Assembly: GCA_027886175.1 (NCBI GenBank)
Contig: JAJNNQ010000013.1
Coordinates: 9,522,001-9,586,000, forward strand
Length of the DNA stretch: 64,000 nucleotides
DNA from: Phylloscopus collybita
Taxonomy: Eukaryota; Chordata; Aves; Passeriformes; Phylloscopidae
Direction: 5' to 3'
Part shown: piece after piece, positions 47,771-59,537 of the stretch
Position numbering within the stretch: the first letter of the stretch is position 1
Layout of the letters: each line of letters begins with the position of its first letter
The notes under the pieces: model-generated
What the model saw: the letters and a program-made list of their open reading frames with translations, nothing else
Database searches by the model: none
What the model was told of the DNA's origin: nothing
Translations under genes and position numbers: made by a program

Positions 47771-50747
47771 CTGCAGTCTGGAAGGAGTGAAGAAAAAAAA
47801 CCTTACCCACGTTCCTGAGAGCTGTAACAGTCTCATGATGGCATAAGAAGAGACAGGGCAAGCATCAACTGGTGGCAAAAGGCAGCAAATGGAGGTTACT
47901 GGTGAGCCAGAGATGTGGACAAAACAATTGCTAATTGCTAATGCTGACCTAAGTTAAATTTTTGTTTTCTCTGCCCCTGGCTAGCAATTTTCTTTTTCCT
48001 CATTTGAGCACTGTGATCTTCCATGTTGCCCAGAGTATTCTTTCAGAGTGAAATGTGCCGTGAGGATCTGAGACAGACTTGAAATGATAAGAAACAGGCT
48101 AATACATCCTTCAACCCTGTTTGCTTTTCTTAATTTTTCATCCAATATTCTGGAAATTTCCTCTAAAATTTTCACAGTCACTTTCCTGGTTATTAAAGAA
48201 AATCACAGCTATAAGAAGGTACTAACTGTGAGAGAGACAAATCAGGAAGTTTCCCCTGAAAAACCACTCTATTGTAACACCCATTTCCAAAACGCTTCAA
48301 AGGGCAGGATGATCTCCCAGGACATGCTGATACATGAATTTTGTTGGATGTGGCACATTTTAATACCCTACACTTACTCCAATAAATCCCTATCCAATTC
48401 TCTGATCTGTAGCAGAGCACTGGTTTTCCTGCACCTGTTTATCTTGCATCAAGCTGTGCTGCAGATACAACCAGAACCTTACATTTTGAACATTTTGGCC
48501 TTCCCAAAAAGTTGATGAAAATTAGGCACTGGATAAGAGCGGTTGAAATCAGGTATATCACACCCAGATTGGATCCATCACTGAACATTCATACAAAGTG
48601 AAAAAATAATTCTTGTATGTCACCTGTTTCTTTGAGGGTGTAATGAGAATTCCTCCCTCAAGTGGTTGAGTTTTTACTTCAGATCCGAATAATCACTGAG
48701 ATTTTTCAGAACTGAGAAAATCTGTGGTTTGTGTATTTAAAAAGAAATTATTTGCTATGACAAAAGGAAATGTATTTGATATAATTTTTACTAACTGCTT
48801 TAGACTCACTTAGGTTCCAGATAAGATTAAAATTAAGACCAGAAACCAGTGCCTGTTTAAACAGACACTGCAAGTTTGAGAGTGTCTGGACCAGACCCCT
48901 CTGCAATCAAAGCTGTGAGCAACGAGCACAGATTCTCTGTACTTCCCAGGTAAGAAATTACCTGCTGACAACTCTGCAGCCACTGGTCAGTCTTCCCTCT
49001 CATCAGTCCTCTCACTCCGTTCTGTGGGGCACTGCAGCTCCAGAAGTGCTCTCTTTCCCATGGTGTGTAACCTGAATACTTAAGGCTGTAAAAGGTCTCG
49101 GAGGATGTTGCCAGGCTCAAGTCATTACCCCTCTGCCCAGCCAACATGCTGCTTAAGAACTTTATGCTCTGTTTGCCTTAATCCTTGCTGGTGCTGTTGG
49201 ATGTGTCGTGCTCCCCCTTGCCTTCTCCTACCAGTTGTGATTTAAAATACATCAGAATATGACCCAGTTTTATAGTCACGGCGGGCTGTTTGCAGCACAC
49301 AGGGCAGGTAGGAAGCTTCTCTAAGCTCCCTGTCTTTTTGAATCAAAAAATCATATGGTTGGTCTCACACATCCTGTGCCAAGCTCACATGAACTGAACT
49401 TCAGTCAAAGTAGAGAAACACTCCTGCCATTACAGTATTAAGAGTACAATCCTGGTTCTGTGAGCCTGCACTTGAAGTGCAAATATTATATAGGTAGCAC
49501 TGAATATCAGTTTATTCTATTACCAAAAATTAACTAAACAATAATAAAAAAATTCCTTCTGTCTAAGTAAACCACTGCTTTTCCAAGACATTCCTAATCA
49601 ATAACCATCCTCTTACACTATTACCCTGTTTAGTGCCATTATCATACAGTTCCTGTAGCTTGTGAAACTGTTCAGTTTAATTTCATGCTTTCACATTTTT
49701 CAAATAGAATGCAGAAGAAAAAAGGAAGACACTATCTAGGGCCTGAAACCAACACCAAAGCCCAGGCAATATGTATTAGAACTTTGTAATTAATAGGTTT
49801 CAGCTCTCTAGTAAAGGGCTTAAATCATTTATTCCTATTTTGTTGCCAGAAAAATCTCAGTGCTCTTGTATTGAATATAATATATATTCATATATATTTT
49901 TTTTCCTGAGTGTGTTCCAAAACCAGCCCATCAGCTCTAAGAAGCACTTGTTAATGTCTCCATCATATGACAGCATTTGTTTGAAATATTTGCATGCCAT
50001 AGAGTTCAGAGTACCTTCTTTTTTTTCCAGGCAACAGCTAAAAATTTTACTATAGCATTAAGAAATTTTAATGACTGTTAAAAGGTTCCCTAATGACTAT
50101 AATAAAGGACAATATTTTATTGATGCCAGCAACTAGCAGTTGACTTACGCAGGACTACTTTTTAATCTTCTGGTTTGCTGTATCCTTATAGATCTCTGCT
50201 CCAATTCTTAGAGCAAAACCTGATGCATCTCAGCTGTGATTTAAAGGATTTATTCATAGAGCTAAAGAAGTCAATGCTGAAGTTACTTAATGAATTAAGT
50301 GCTGTTTCTCCAGTGCATATTCATCTTTCCATGAGCTCTTTTCATGCTCATCGTCATTTATGTTTGGACAGTTGTCTATGAACCCGTACAATGGCTCCCC
50401 TAGGCTGGAAATCCAAAGCCTCGTGGTTTTTGCCACAGTTAGCTTGCCAAGACATCAGCAGAAGGTCCAAAATCTAACTCTTGGGTAAAGAAGACATCCC
50501 AGGCTTGGGAGCCCAGTCCATTTGATTGCCATCTACTTTGGTAACAGAAATTCAAGCATGAGTTTGTTACCACCTGATGCTCTCTCCTTAGTCTATGGAA
50601 GTGCCTGTGGTGCTCTATCAGGACATCCTGGAAGCCTACAAAGAGAAAGGTAGAAAGCCTTTGAAAGACTGCAAAAAAAAAAAATCATGGAAACAAGTCA
50701 GCTATTTTTTCCTGAATATACCCACACCATAAGGAAATGAGATGTGG
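47771..50747. other. Unique non-coding DNA
   Basis: The longest frame is 48084-48515 (plus, 143 codons), with no recognised family. A TA-rich stretch lies at 49876-49905. No transposon landmarks were seen. Confidence 0.5.
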
Positions 50748-50928
50748 CTGGGGTTCTGGTGTATTTACACTTCTGATTTACTGTATGACCTTGGGCAAGT
50801 CACTCATCCCTTTTGTGCCTTTGTTTCTGTATCTGCATTACAGAAAAAATAATTACATTTTCTGCCTCACACAGTTCTTCTGAGGCATATTTAGTGTTAT
50901 CAATATACAATGCTTTACAAAATAGTGG
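50748..50928 (+). mobile_element. MIR-type (CORE) SINE, ancient
   Basis: The diagnostic core tgaccttgggcaagtcactc (from about 50786) is intact, preceded by a decayed tRNA-derived head (ggggttctgg at about 50750). It is followed by the MIR order 'tgcctttgtttctgtatctg', 'aaaaaataattaca', 'tgcctcacacagttcttctg', 'aggcatat' and 'caatgctttacaaaata'. MIR elements are tRNA-derived SINEs mobilised by L2 LINEs and were active early in amniote history. Copies in birds are few and old. Orientation is plus. Over 150 bp survive, which is long for an element of this age. It might be an independent CORE-SINE relative. Confidence 0.85.
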
Positions 50929-51279
50929 AATTATTTTAACAAATATGTCAATCTGGAATGACTATTGAGAGCAACAAATTCAGAACCAGTTCTCACAGTG
51001 GTTCTTAGACCTGTGCTCACGATCCCAGGCATCTATCTGAGGAAAAAAAGCTCTGAAAGGGTTGTATTATCAGTGAAGGCAGTAGTATCAAAGCCCCAGG
51101 GTTGCTCTGGTCTCAAGAATACAAAGGTAACAGAGATGCCTGGCTGGAGCCATCCCCATTAACAGTGTGAGAGGGAACCAGCAGGGGAAAAGCCTAACAG
51201 GCTGACTGGCTCCCAGCCTGGCTGGGCTGGTGGTGGCAGAGCAGAGCACAGCCCATTTAAATCACGCTGCCCTCTCACG
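50929..51279. other. Unique non-coding DNA, nothing recognised
   Basis: It joins the MIR copy to the CpG-richer block and has one short frame (50965-51162) without motifs. Confidence 0.5.
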
Positions 51280-51864
51280 TTAATCCTTGCAGAACGCTGA
51301 AACCATGCTACTTTTGATCACTTCATTCATTCCATTGCTCCAACTGGTCAAAACAGGGTTTGGAGCGCGTCCTGCACACAGAAGATGAAAGATGGGAAGG
51401 GTGTAGGCACAAAGGTTTCCTACACAGAAGTCCGGCAGCTCCTTACAACTTATTAGCGGACCTCCCTGGTCCTTGCAGAGACCAGGAGAGCGCGAATTAA
51501 CAGAAGCAATTAATTACTCACATGTAAGCTGCTGGACTCAGTCCGGGGGAAGGGAGAGGACGACAATCCGTGAGGTCAGAATGGAGCCTTAATGAGCCCT
51601 TCTGGCCCTGGACCCTGTGACTATTCAATTAGGCACGAGACCTCGCTGCGTGCCAAAAGGCCTTTCGCCCCAGCCTCCGGAGCTGCGGCTCCTCGTGCCA
51701 AGGCACAGACCTCGCCCTGGACGTCTGGGCCGGCGTGAAACGCCGGGTAGCTGGACTGCTCTGGATCTCAGCCCTGAAATGAGGGCAAGCGAGTGACAGC
51801 CCAGCACAACTGCAGCTGCTCTTCACTTCCCTCTTGCCTTTAAGCGCATTGTGTTTTGTCGTCT
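51280..51864. promoter_or_regulatory. CpG-island-like block, candidate regulatory element
   Basis: I count roughly 33 CpG in 585 bases, with about 16 in the 240-bp core 51541-51780, which is also about 60% GC. This is the strongest CpG concentration in the window. The left part (51490-51530) carries gcgcgaattaac and caattaattactcac, with TAATTA/AATTA homeodomain cores; the middle carries ctattcaattaggcacg. Mixed CpG-rich and homeodomain-site content is common in developmental enhancers and some promoters. There is no TATA box and no recognisable first exon. Frames at 51625-51826 (minus) are arginine-rich because of CpG codons and are not supported as genes. Confidence 0.4.
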
Positions 51865-52408
51865 TAAATTACGGTAAAACTGCAGTCAGCTGGGTAGACC
51901 CAAAGGCCCATGTTGTTCTTTGCTGGTTTCTGCCATTCACAGTTTTCTCTCATGCACACCTATAGTTACTCAAAAATGCTTAAACACTATAATGTTCAAC
52001 CAAAGGTGGGGAATTTTGCGTTTAAATAAAAAGCCAGCTGATTTTTTTATATGTGTTTGCTCTTTCTCCCACCTCACAAGTCTCCTTCAAAATGATCCCT
52101 TTCTAAGTGATTAATTTTCCATGAGAAGATGCTAACACCAGGACAGTGCAAAAATAAATATCAGAAAAGAGCAAGCAAAAGGGAATGTGTCACATACTGA
52201 CTACAGGGAAACAGTGCAAAACATCTAATCACAGCAGTGCCAGGAAACTTGAACCTGTCCAAAAGGATCCAGTGCTCTCGATGTTTAATTGCTGTTGATG
52301 GCTGCTGGTCAGTCATGCATGACAATGTGTGTGTCACGCTGCTTCCTGCCTATGTTCATTCCTGTCAGCCTTCACTCCAGGTGATGAGTACAGCTTCTCT
52401 GACCAGGG
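51865..52408. other. Unique non-coding DNA, nothing recognised
   Basis: A+T-rich stretch between the CpG block and the GA repeat; no exon or repeat family was seen. Confidence 0.5.
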
Positions 52409-52440
52409 GAGAGAGAGAGAGCGAGAGAGAGAGAGGGGGA
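52409..52440. repeat. (GA)n microsatellite
   Basis: An interrupted GA run (gagagagagagcgagagagagagag) about 30 bases long. The Arg/Glu-rich frame 52329-52568 derives from it. Confidence 0.95.
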
Positions 52441-52565
52441 AAAAAGAGCCCTCACAGACACAAAGCAACATGTACCCAAATAACCCAAGCCACAGGAACA
52501 GAGAGCCAAAAATGGACAGCAAAGACCAGCTTTTATCAACATCTCTACTCCTCCTTATTTGTGTT

Positions 52566-52624
52566 TAAAACAAAGCAAAAGAAAAAAACCATCAACAAAA
52601 AAACCACCACCAACAAAAAATAAA
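52566..52624. repeat. A-rich low-complexity tract
   Basis: Sixty bases of A with scattered C and few G (units aaac, aacc), similar in type to the tract at 23.6 kb. Lys/Pro/Thr-rich frames here are artefacts. Confidence 0.85.
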
Positions 52625-52907
52625 AGTGTGGCATCTGCAACCAACAGTATTCCAACTGGCAAGTCTCAGGTCTCCTGTTTGCTTGATTATATGTTTGAAC
52701 ACATGCTTGGGGCTGCACAAAGCAATTTGAATTACAGTCGGGTAGCAGTGAACATTATCTTTTTTGGGAACTGGAGCTTTATAAACCTCCTCCTTGAGCT
52801 AATAAGAGAGAGGTAGGGGGAAATGTAGAGGAAGTAACTTAAAAGGTCTAGAAATTGTATAACAGCTTTCCACTGCTTTCTTAAAGTGACTGTTTAATGG
52901 TTTATGT

Positions 52908-53035
52908 ATTTGGGCCCAGATTCAGCAAAGCACTTAAGCATACATTTAACTTTAAGTATGTGAATGATCTCATCCTTATTCAGCAAAACTCTTAAATAAA
53001 TGCTTAATTTTAAGCCTATGGTTAGCTGCATTGCT
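52908..53035. repeat. Ancient amniote repeat, two arms in tandem
   Basis: Reads gggcccagattcagcaaagc, acttaagcatacatttaac, 'tttaagtatgtgaatgatct', and then a second arm 'attcagcaaaactcttaaat' with 'gcttaattttaagcctatg'. From memory, 'cagattcagcaaagcacttaagcatgtgcttaac' is a frequent motif in turtle, crocodilian and bird DNA. The two arms are direct repeats about 66 bp apart. I give no family name. It is probably a neutral fossil unless conserved. Confidence 0.6.
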
Positions 53036-53950
53036 GTAGCAGGACCTCATCACACACTTCTGCATCCTGCTGTGTCTGTCATATAATTAGAAAGAGTGCT
53101 GCTCTTTTACCTCACCCATTGCTCTCTTCTTTTCAAAACAACAATCATTATTCTACCATTGTTTACCTTCCTTTTGCTTTGTGCAAAACCAGTGCCTGGG
53201 AGTCAATACATTCCTTAAACATCCAGAACTCATTCCCGTTCCACTTTGGATTCATCTGCAGTTGAAGTCAGGGTGAGCCCTGCTGCAGTCTCCAGTGGGA
53301 GCAGGGTCATGACAACATTCCAGATGTGTTGCAGTAGTACATGGACTGAGTTGTCTAAGAATGGGGAAGGCAGTGCAGTGGGGAGGTTTTTCTCCAACAA
53401 AAGCACTGTAACAAGGCTCTAGCTGATTCAAAATTTATCTGACTTCAGCTGTGGTCAGGATACTTTGAGGAAGGAACTAAAACATCATTTCTACACCATG
53501 ACATTTCAAGCAATTAGGAGACAGCATATGATGTTAGTTTTGATGATGTAATTGCTCTATAATAATTTTGGTATTCTCTCTGTGTACTGCTTTCATTCAT
53601 CTGTCCAATAAGTGGAGAATGAAGGTACAATACAAAGCAGGGAGAAGAGCTTGTTTCACACAACATTTCTGGCTCATTTGAAGATGTTCCTTATTGCAAT
53701 TACCACACTTTCCCCTCCCCACATCCACACCCACCCACCAGTGAGAGTCAGGAGGGCTGTTCAATTTCATTGATGTTAAGGGTGATGATGAGAATCATGT
53801 TTAAGTGCTAATACACAGACACAAATGGAGAAATGCTCTGTGGGGAGGTCAGTCCACTTTATTTTTCCTGAACTGGCTTTTGCTAGCTTTAATATTTGAA
53901 GTAACTTGACTTCCTCTGACATTGCTGAGGCGAGTCTGTGGGTTTTAAAT
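53036..53950. other. Unique non-coding DNA, possible further old repeat
   Basis: At 53254-53310 the words 'gttgaagtcaggg' and 'ccagtgggagcagggtcatg' again resemble the same class of ancient amniote repeats, but too weakly to call. Nothing else was recognised. Confidence 0.4.
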
Positions 53951-53972
53951 TTATTGTTATTACTACTACTAT

Positions 53973-54016
<44 letters not shown>
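53951..54016. repeat. (ACT)n trinucleotide microsatellite
   Basis: An imperfect start (ttattgttattactac) leads into a pure (ACT) run from about 53977 to 54015, some 13 units. Read on the minus strand it gives poly-Ser or poly-Val pseudo-frames (53776-54074). Confidence 0.97.
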
Positions 54017-56139
54017 AAGAGGTGATATGGACAAAGAGAGCAATAGGTGCACAAGGAAGAATAACTCTACTCAATTGATGTTATTTAATGTACGTGCTTA
54101 TTCTTTTTTACCACAGATTGAAAAGTGGTAGCAAAATAACTCGCTACAGAAGTCCTGGGGTACATTCAAGTGTCACGATTTCTATGTTCAGAAGTGCCAT
54201 GGAAGTAAAATAAAAACATAAATAAGTAGTTTTGCAAGAACAGAACTAATGAAGCCCTACAGCTTTGTGCCTCATAATTAATTGTGAGCTACAGTTGAAG
54301 ATTTTCCCAGGGGTGGGGCACATATGGTCCATCTCTCACACTCTCTGAGAAATATATAGATAGATATACTATGTGGATTCTTTATGGTTAATAATGCATG
54401 AACTCACTCTGCAGTCTTGTTGTTAGGCAGGCTCCTTATCGCGTGTCTTTTCTTCACCATCCTCCTTCCATCCTTCCACAACAAGTACAGGATTTTATTT
54501 TAATCTTAAAGATGCCTGCTCTGCCAAATTTGTCTGAAATCACCACAGAGATTAGAACCTGAATAAGTTAAAGTACAGACATGTTAAAATGTATGTTAAA
54601 ATACACTACACACAAACATGCAAACGGTGTGACTGAATAAGCCTTATCCCTTTACGAAAGGTGGCTCCCAATTGCATACAAAACCAGTAGGTATTTATTT
54701 TCATAACATGTAAAAGCAAAGGGAAAATACTACCATTTAATCCTTGCCCTTTTTTGGCATCCTCTCTTGTAAAGGAGAAGTCACCAACACTCATGAGAAC
54801 TGCAACAGAGATAAGCCAAACGAGCTCAACAAGAAATGACAAACTCACTGCCAGCATGGGAACATGCCATGAAGTCAAGTCTGTGAAGTTCGGGTTTGGA
54901 ATGCATTATGGATTCTGAAGAAAAGCTCAGACTACAGTGAAGTGCAGGCTGGCACTGAAGAACTTTGTCATACATGGCCTTTTCCTTTCTGTTCTGCAGG
55001 GATGTTACTGATTTGAAGCATTAAAAGGCATTGTTCCTAGTTATGGTGATTTCCAGAAAATGGGAACTGTGGAAACAGGATTATCAAACCATTGGAAACT
55101 TAGAAGCACTTTTGAAGTTCAGGCCATGTAATGACCGTGTGTAGAGGAGGATGCAGCAAATCATTTGGAACTTGGCCTTGAATAAGATAGCCAAAAAAGC
55201 TCATGTAAAATTAATAAGCAGCCTTCCTTTTCATTTTAAATGCAACCAAAGCCCAAATGCTGGAATAAATACATTCAGTATACCGACAGAATTTTCATAA
55301 ATCAGCCATGCTTATCCATATCCTTTGTACTTTGTAACCATTAGCCATACACTCTATTGAACATAATGTTTCCTAAGATCCCTGGTGGCTTCAGTATTAA
55401 TCTGAATTCTGTGATTCTACTGTCAAGTTTAAATTACAGATCTGACCACAAACTCATTAGAAAAGACACTGCTCTATTCTATGCTTCTCCTGTCTTGATT
55501 TCATATTTTTAGGGAAAAAAAAAAAAGAAGAAAAAAAGAAAAATATTGTCATTGCTCTTGCAAAAAGACTGATCTCTGTGATGTGGCAATGAGCCAAATT
55601 TATTTTAGAAAGTGTTGAAAAAAGAAAAAAGATATATCTTCATCTAATCCACAACTAAGGTAAATTGGATGTTTGATGTTAAATATTTATAACAATTATG
55701 TACATTTATTTATTTATATTTTATGTAAAGAATGAAAGCTTAATTCTCTTAACTACCAGGGGGCAAGTATAATCTGTCCAGAGGAAAGCACAGTATGGCC
55801 AGACGAAATGATAGCTCTCTCACACTGCTCTGTCATTGCAACTAAGCCCTGACATGGAAGCCTTAAGGGTGTGGTAAAAAGGACTGCCCTGCAGTGTGCT
55901 GAAAGGAAACTTCAGCATCCTTGCTCATTCGTTTTTTGTATAAAAACTGACAGATGTGTCAAAGGTGTGATAGTTTTGTGAATAAGTAATAAGTCCTGAC
56001 AAGTTGGACCTTATCATTCCCTTCAGCCTAAGGTGAGGAAGGAGCCTGGGGTAATAGCAGGGGCAACAGAAAAGCCCTGGATGGGACTTGCGGGGTGGCT
56101 CGCCTGGCTCGTCTGTGCTCCTGCTGGTACAAAATGGAT
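54017..56139. other. Unique non-coding DNA with possible CR1 end
   Basis: Around 55376-55422 the plus strand reads 'aagatccctggtggcttcag' and later 'attctgtgattctac', which could be the sense-strand 3' end of a decayed CR1 (terminal octamer about 55405-55421). It is too short to be certain. An A-rich tract lies at 55513-55544. Nothing else was recognised. Confidence 0.45.
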
Positions 56140-56225
56140 TTGATGACAAATCTGATCAAATTCATGCCTGGTGTAATTTCGGAGAGGTCAGTGGTGTTAC
56201 ACCAGGGAAAGCATCAGTCCTTGGT
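56140..56225. repeat. Ancient amniote palindromic repeat
   Basis: Reads attcatgcctggtgtaattt, a 20-base centre, and ttacaccagggaaagcat. The core arms CCTGGTGTAA (56167-56176) and TTACACCAGG (56197-56206) are exact reverse complements. From memory this corresponds to the 'catccctggtgtaactccat...' repeat frequent in reptiles. Preservation of both arms in register supports the assignment. No family name is claimed. Confidence 0.6.
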
Positions 56226-58929
56226 GCTTATTTAGGGAAGATGGCAGAGGCTTTGGAACAGGAGCAGTGCACTGAGCCATGGGCTCCCTTCCCCTCAGCT
56301 GCACAGTGCAGATACCCCACACAAAGGGCAGCTGGTAATCAGAATCATCTACGAGCACTTAGTCAAAACTTGTGTTTCAGCATGGCTCACAGAGAAGGTG
56401 CAATTACTGCACTTTGCCACTGTGACCCTTAGGTGCCTTTCCCAACACTGCCAGATCCACCTGAAATCTCTTTCCAAACAAAAGCAAACCAAGATTCTTC
56501 TCTTTGCAATATCTAGGTCATATTACAAGAGAATTACATTCAAGTGGAATTAAAAGAAAGGAGATTGTAATATATTTATTTGTGAAGCAAAAGGTTTGGT
56601 TTTCTGCAGGGATAGCAAAGCTCATATTTACAACGCATAGACTTGCCAAGATCACTAGTGCAATGAGTAACATACATGAAGTAATTTGGGAAGCAGGAAT
56701 TCCAGCAGGAAGGGAGCATATCCGAATGAGAATGCAAAAAATATTTTTACAAGTAAATACTCATGGCCTCAGTATGTGATTTTCATAAGCTTTCATCAGA
56801 AGGAAATAAACTAATTTGGAAATGACAGCAGCTGAGGTACTTAAGAATATGATTAGCTCTCAACTTGGGAAAAAAATGTGTTTGGGAAGTTATAATGCTA
56901 CTCAGATTTCCTTATCTATGTATTTTTTTGCTCAGGTGCGTAATAAACCAGGAAAATCTAATACAACATTCCAGATAATGGGAAAAAGGAAAAAAAAAAT
57001 CAGATCAGGTTAACATATTGCTATTATACATACAACATATATAGGCCAAACAGACAAAGGATAAGAGAACAGGATACGGTGTGCAATGGCATTGACTTTG
57101 CAGGTGATGGATGGTAGAAAGACACACAACCTCAGGGACAGGGGAAAATGGGACATGTGGAAAGCAGAAATCCCAGAAGTGTGAGAGGGGACTGCAGGAA
57201 TAGCATGGCAGTGAAGGACATTTGTTGAAGAAGTCAGGAGAAGGTCAGAGGCAAGAGCCAGAATTGTAGGGCAGAACATAGAACTCAGTTTCCTGAGTGC
57301 AATGTAGCAGGAAATGGGTTCTGGGAAGGGTGTGGGGGTACCACATATATTTGATGGGGCACAGAGATCCGAAATACTGCACAATGAGGCCAGACAAGAA
57401 CTGGCAGATGGGTTTGGACTGGGGGTAACAGTCTGTTCCACATTTCACAGACTTGTTCTAACTACTACAAATCCACCACTTCTTTATGTTTTAAATTTCT
57501 TCAGTGCTGTCTTTCCTCAATTTTTTTTTCTCCTAAGGCCTGAAAAGCGATGCCTGCAATGAACACTGTCTTCTTTTGACATTTTCACTCCCTGATAATG
57601 CTGCAAGCTAGCCTTGAATTTTAAAAAGTGGCACGCATGCACACACTCAAGCACTCCCACTCTGAGGCTGTCATTCTCATCAAACATCTGGAAATCTGTT
57701 TGCCAGAGTGCTGCCGCCAAATGCTCCTGCCTCATCCAGGCAGAATTGTGCTTCCCCTACAGGGTAAGCAAGAAGAGCTGGAGAGCAGATTTACAGCTGT
57801 TGATGTGGCAGCACTGAAGTCTTGTGCGGCAGCTCAGAGCTCCTTATTTATGCTTTTAACCCTCAGAGGAGTTTGGTTAGAGAACGGATTGGATGTGGAC
57901 ATCCAAAGCCTTCTTGCAGCCTGAAGATTCCTTCCTTTCCCTTTTATTTTTAGCATCTTTACTATCCAGTCCTTCATAACTCTGGCCAAACACAGATGGC
58001 TGTAATTCCCTCAGACTCTGAGGCCAGCATCAGCCTTGGTACTGAGACCTCACTAGGCAAAGTACCACAAGATTTCATCTCTTAGCCCAAGGGAAGAAGA
58101 AGTGGAGGATCAGACTTCAAGGCATCTAAGTGCCTAAATCCCATCCTCTCTCTAAAGCAGTCCCTGACCTGAAGAAAGTTCTGTTCCAGGCAGAACACGT
58201 GAAACTGGTAACAAATATTGCCCTGTCTTATCTCAGGTTATAGGAATAAGTTCTGTTGCCCTGACTTCCTCCCCTGCCAAAAAATTAATTAGGGAAATGA
58301 CAGGGAGGAAAGGCAGGGAGGTGGCATTAAGGCTCTGAGGTAAGAGTTGGAAAGATACATGTGGAGAAATGAGAGAAAGGGATTGTATCCAGTCCAAAAA
58401 GATGCTTCTATTCAGTTCTGGGTATTAAGTGGAAAAGCAGAGGAAGAGCAATGGGAAACAAACAGAACCGAGACAAGATAACAAGAAGCCACCTGCAGAG
58501 ATGTAGCAGAACAGTAAATAAAAGGAAAAAAAGCCTTTCTTGTACCTTCCATGACACCGGGCTTAGCATCCAGGATTCCCAGTGCAAAGCCCAGACACAG
58601 CTGTTTCCTTACTAGCCTAAATAACTTAACAGAAAATTTACATCTTGGCTAAGACATTCAGCATGCTGGTCTGCAGACCAGAAATACTCAATTTCTAAAG
58701 GATTTTCCCCAAAAGGAGCAAAGCTTGCACACCAGGACACAGGGAGGCATTTGATAGCACAGCATGGAAGGGGAAACCGACTATTCCGTCCCTATTAGGA
58801 CAGCTGGAAGTTACAGTAAATGGGCTATTGAGAACAATGGGTTGGAGCCAATGGAAAGGCAACTTCCAAACATTTCAATTTAAAGGTCTCTCAGCTATGG
58901 AAAATGATTGCCATGGGGCTTTGTTTCAG
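56226..58929. other. Unique non-coding DNA
   Basis: Frames such as 57010-57441 (minus, 143 codons) and 57628-57924 (plus, 98 codons) have no family resemblance that I can name. The segment 57600-57860 is repeat-free and could be conserved, but composition alone is weak evidence. Confidence 0.45.
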
Positions 58930-59130
58930 GTCGAGGCACCAGGGAAAGTGCATTTAGAAAGCATGACAGTCCATTTAGCAGGCATCCCTCAGCCATAGGC
59001 ACAGATTCCCTCAACGAACGCTCGGTTGTGTGCGCGCCTAATCTTCATCCAGCTTGGCGGAAAAGCACCACTAAAAGGCAAGGAGTTTTTAGTGAAGTTT
59101 CAGTGGTAAAGCTCCACACAGGCATCTCCT
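58930..59130. promoter_or_regulatory. Candidate conserved non-coding element
   Basis: A repeat-free segment with a sharp CpG cluster (six CpG within 59011-59062, around gaacgctcgg and tgcgcgcctaatc), including a TAATC bicoid-type homeodomain core. It contrasts with CpG-free flanks. Inference from composition only. Confidence 0.25.
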
Positions 59131-59332
59131 TGTACAAAAAAAAATATATATCCTGAATATGTAAGAGCTGTTAGTTACTGCTGTGCTGTTTAGTGGCTGT
59201 CAGGCCAGCCTCAGGAAACGTGACCGAGGACTATTGTGCCTTCGGTCCTGATGATGGAAAGAATGAACCGTGCATTTATTAACAGTGTTATTTTAACAGC
59301 TGAACAGCTAGAATAAAATTAAGGCACTTAGA

Positions 59333-59334
<2 letters not shown>

Positions 59335-59386
<52 letters not shown>
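59335..59386. repeat. T52 homopolymer
   Basis: Fifty-two consecutive T. Read on the minus strand it would be an A tail, but no AATAAA precedes it at the expected distance and I see no target-site duplication. It yields a poly-Lys frame (59288-59548, minus) that is not a gene. Confidence 0.97.
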
Positions 59387-59501
59387 CTCCAAGCATTTAT
59401 AAACTGCTTTAGTGCTCCAGTTACGTATTAATCTCTCAGAAAGAGAATGAACCAAACCAGCCAGACAAACAATCCTAAAGATGTTGAAAAAGCAAAGCAT
59501 C

Positions 59502-59537
59502 AATAAATTGTTTGAATTTAATAAATTGTTTGAATTT
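59502..59537. repeat. 18-bp perfect tandem duplication
   Basis: The unit aataaattgtttgaattt occurs at 59502-59519 and again at 59520-59537 without a difference. The identity suggests a recent slippage duplication. Confidence 0.95.

Noticed and set aside
53776..54074. Poly-Ser and poly-Val frames
   Set aside because: Translation of the (ACT)n microsatellite.
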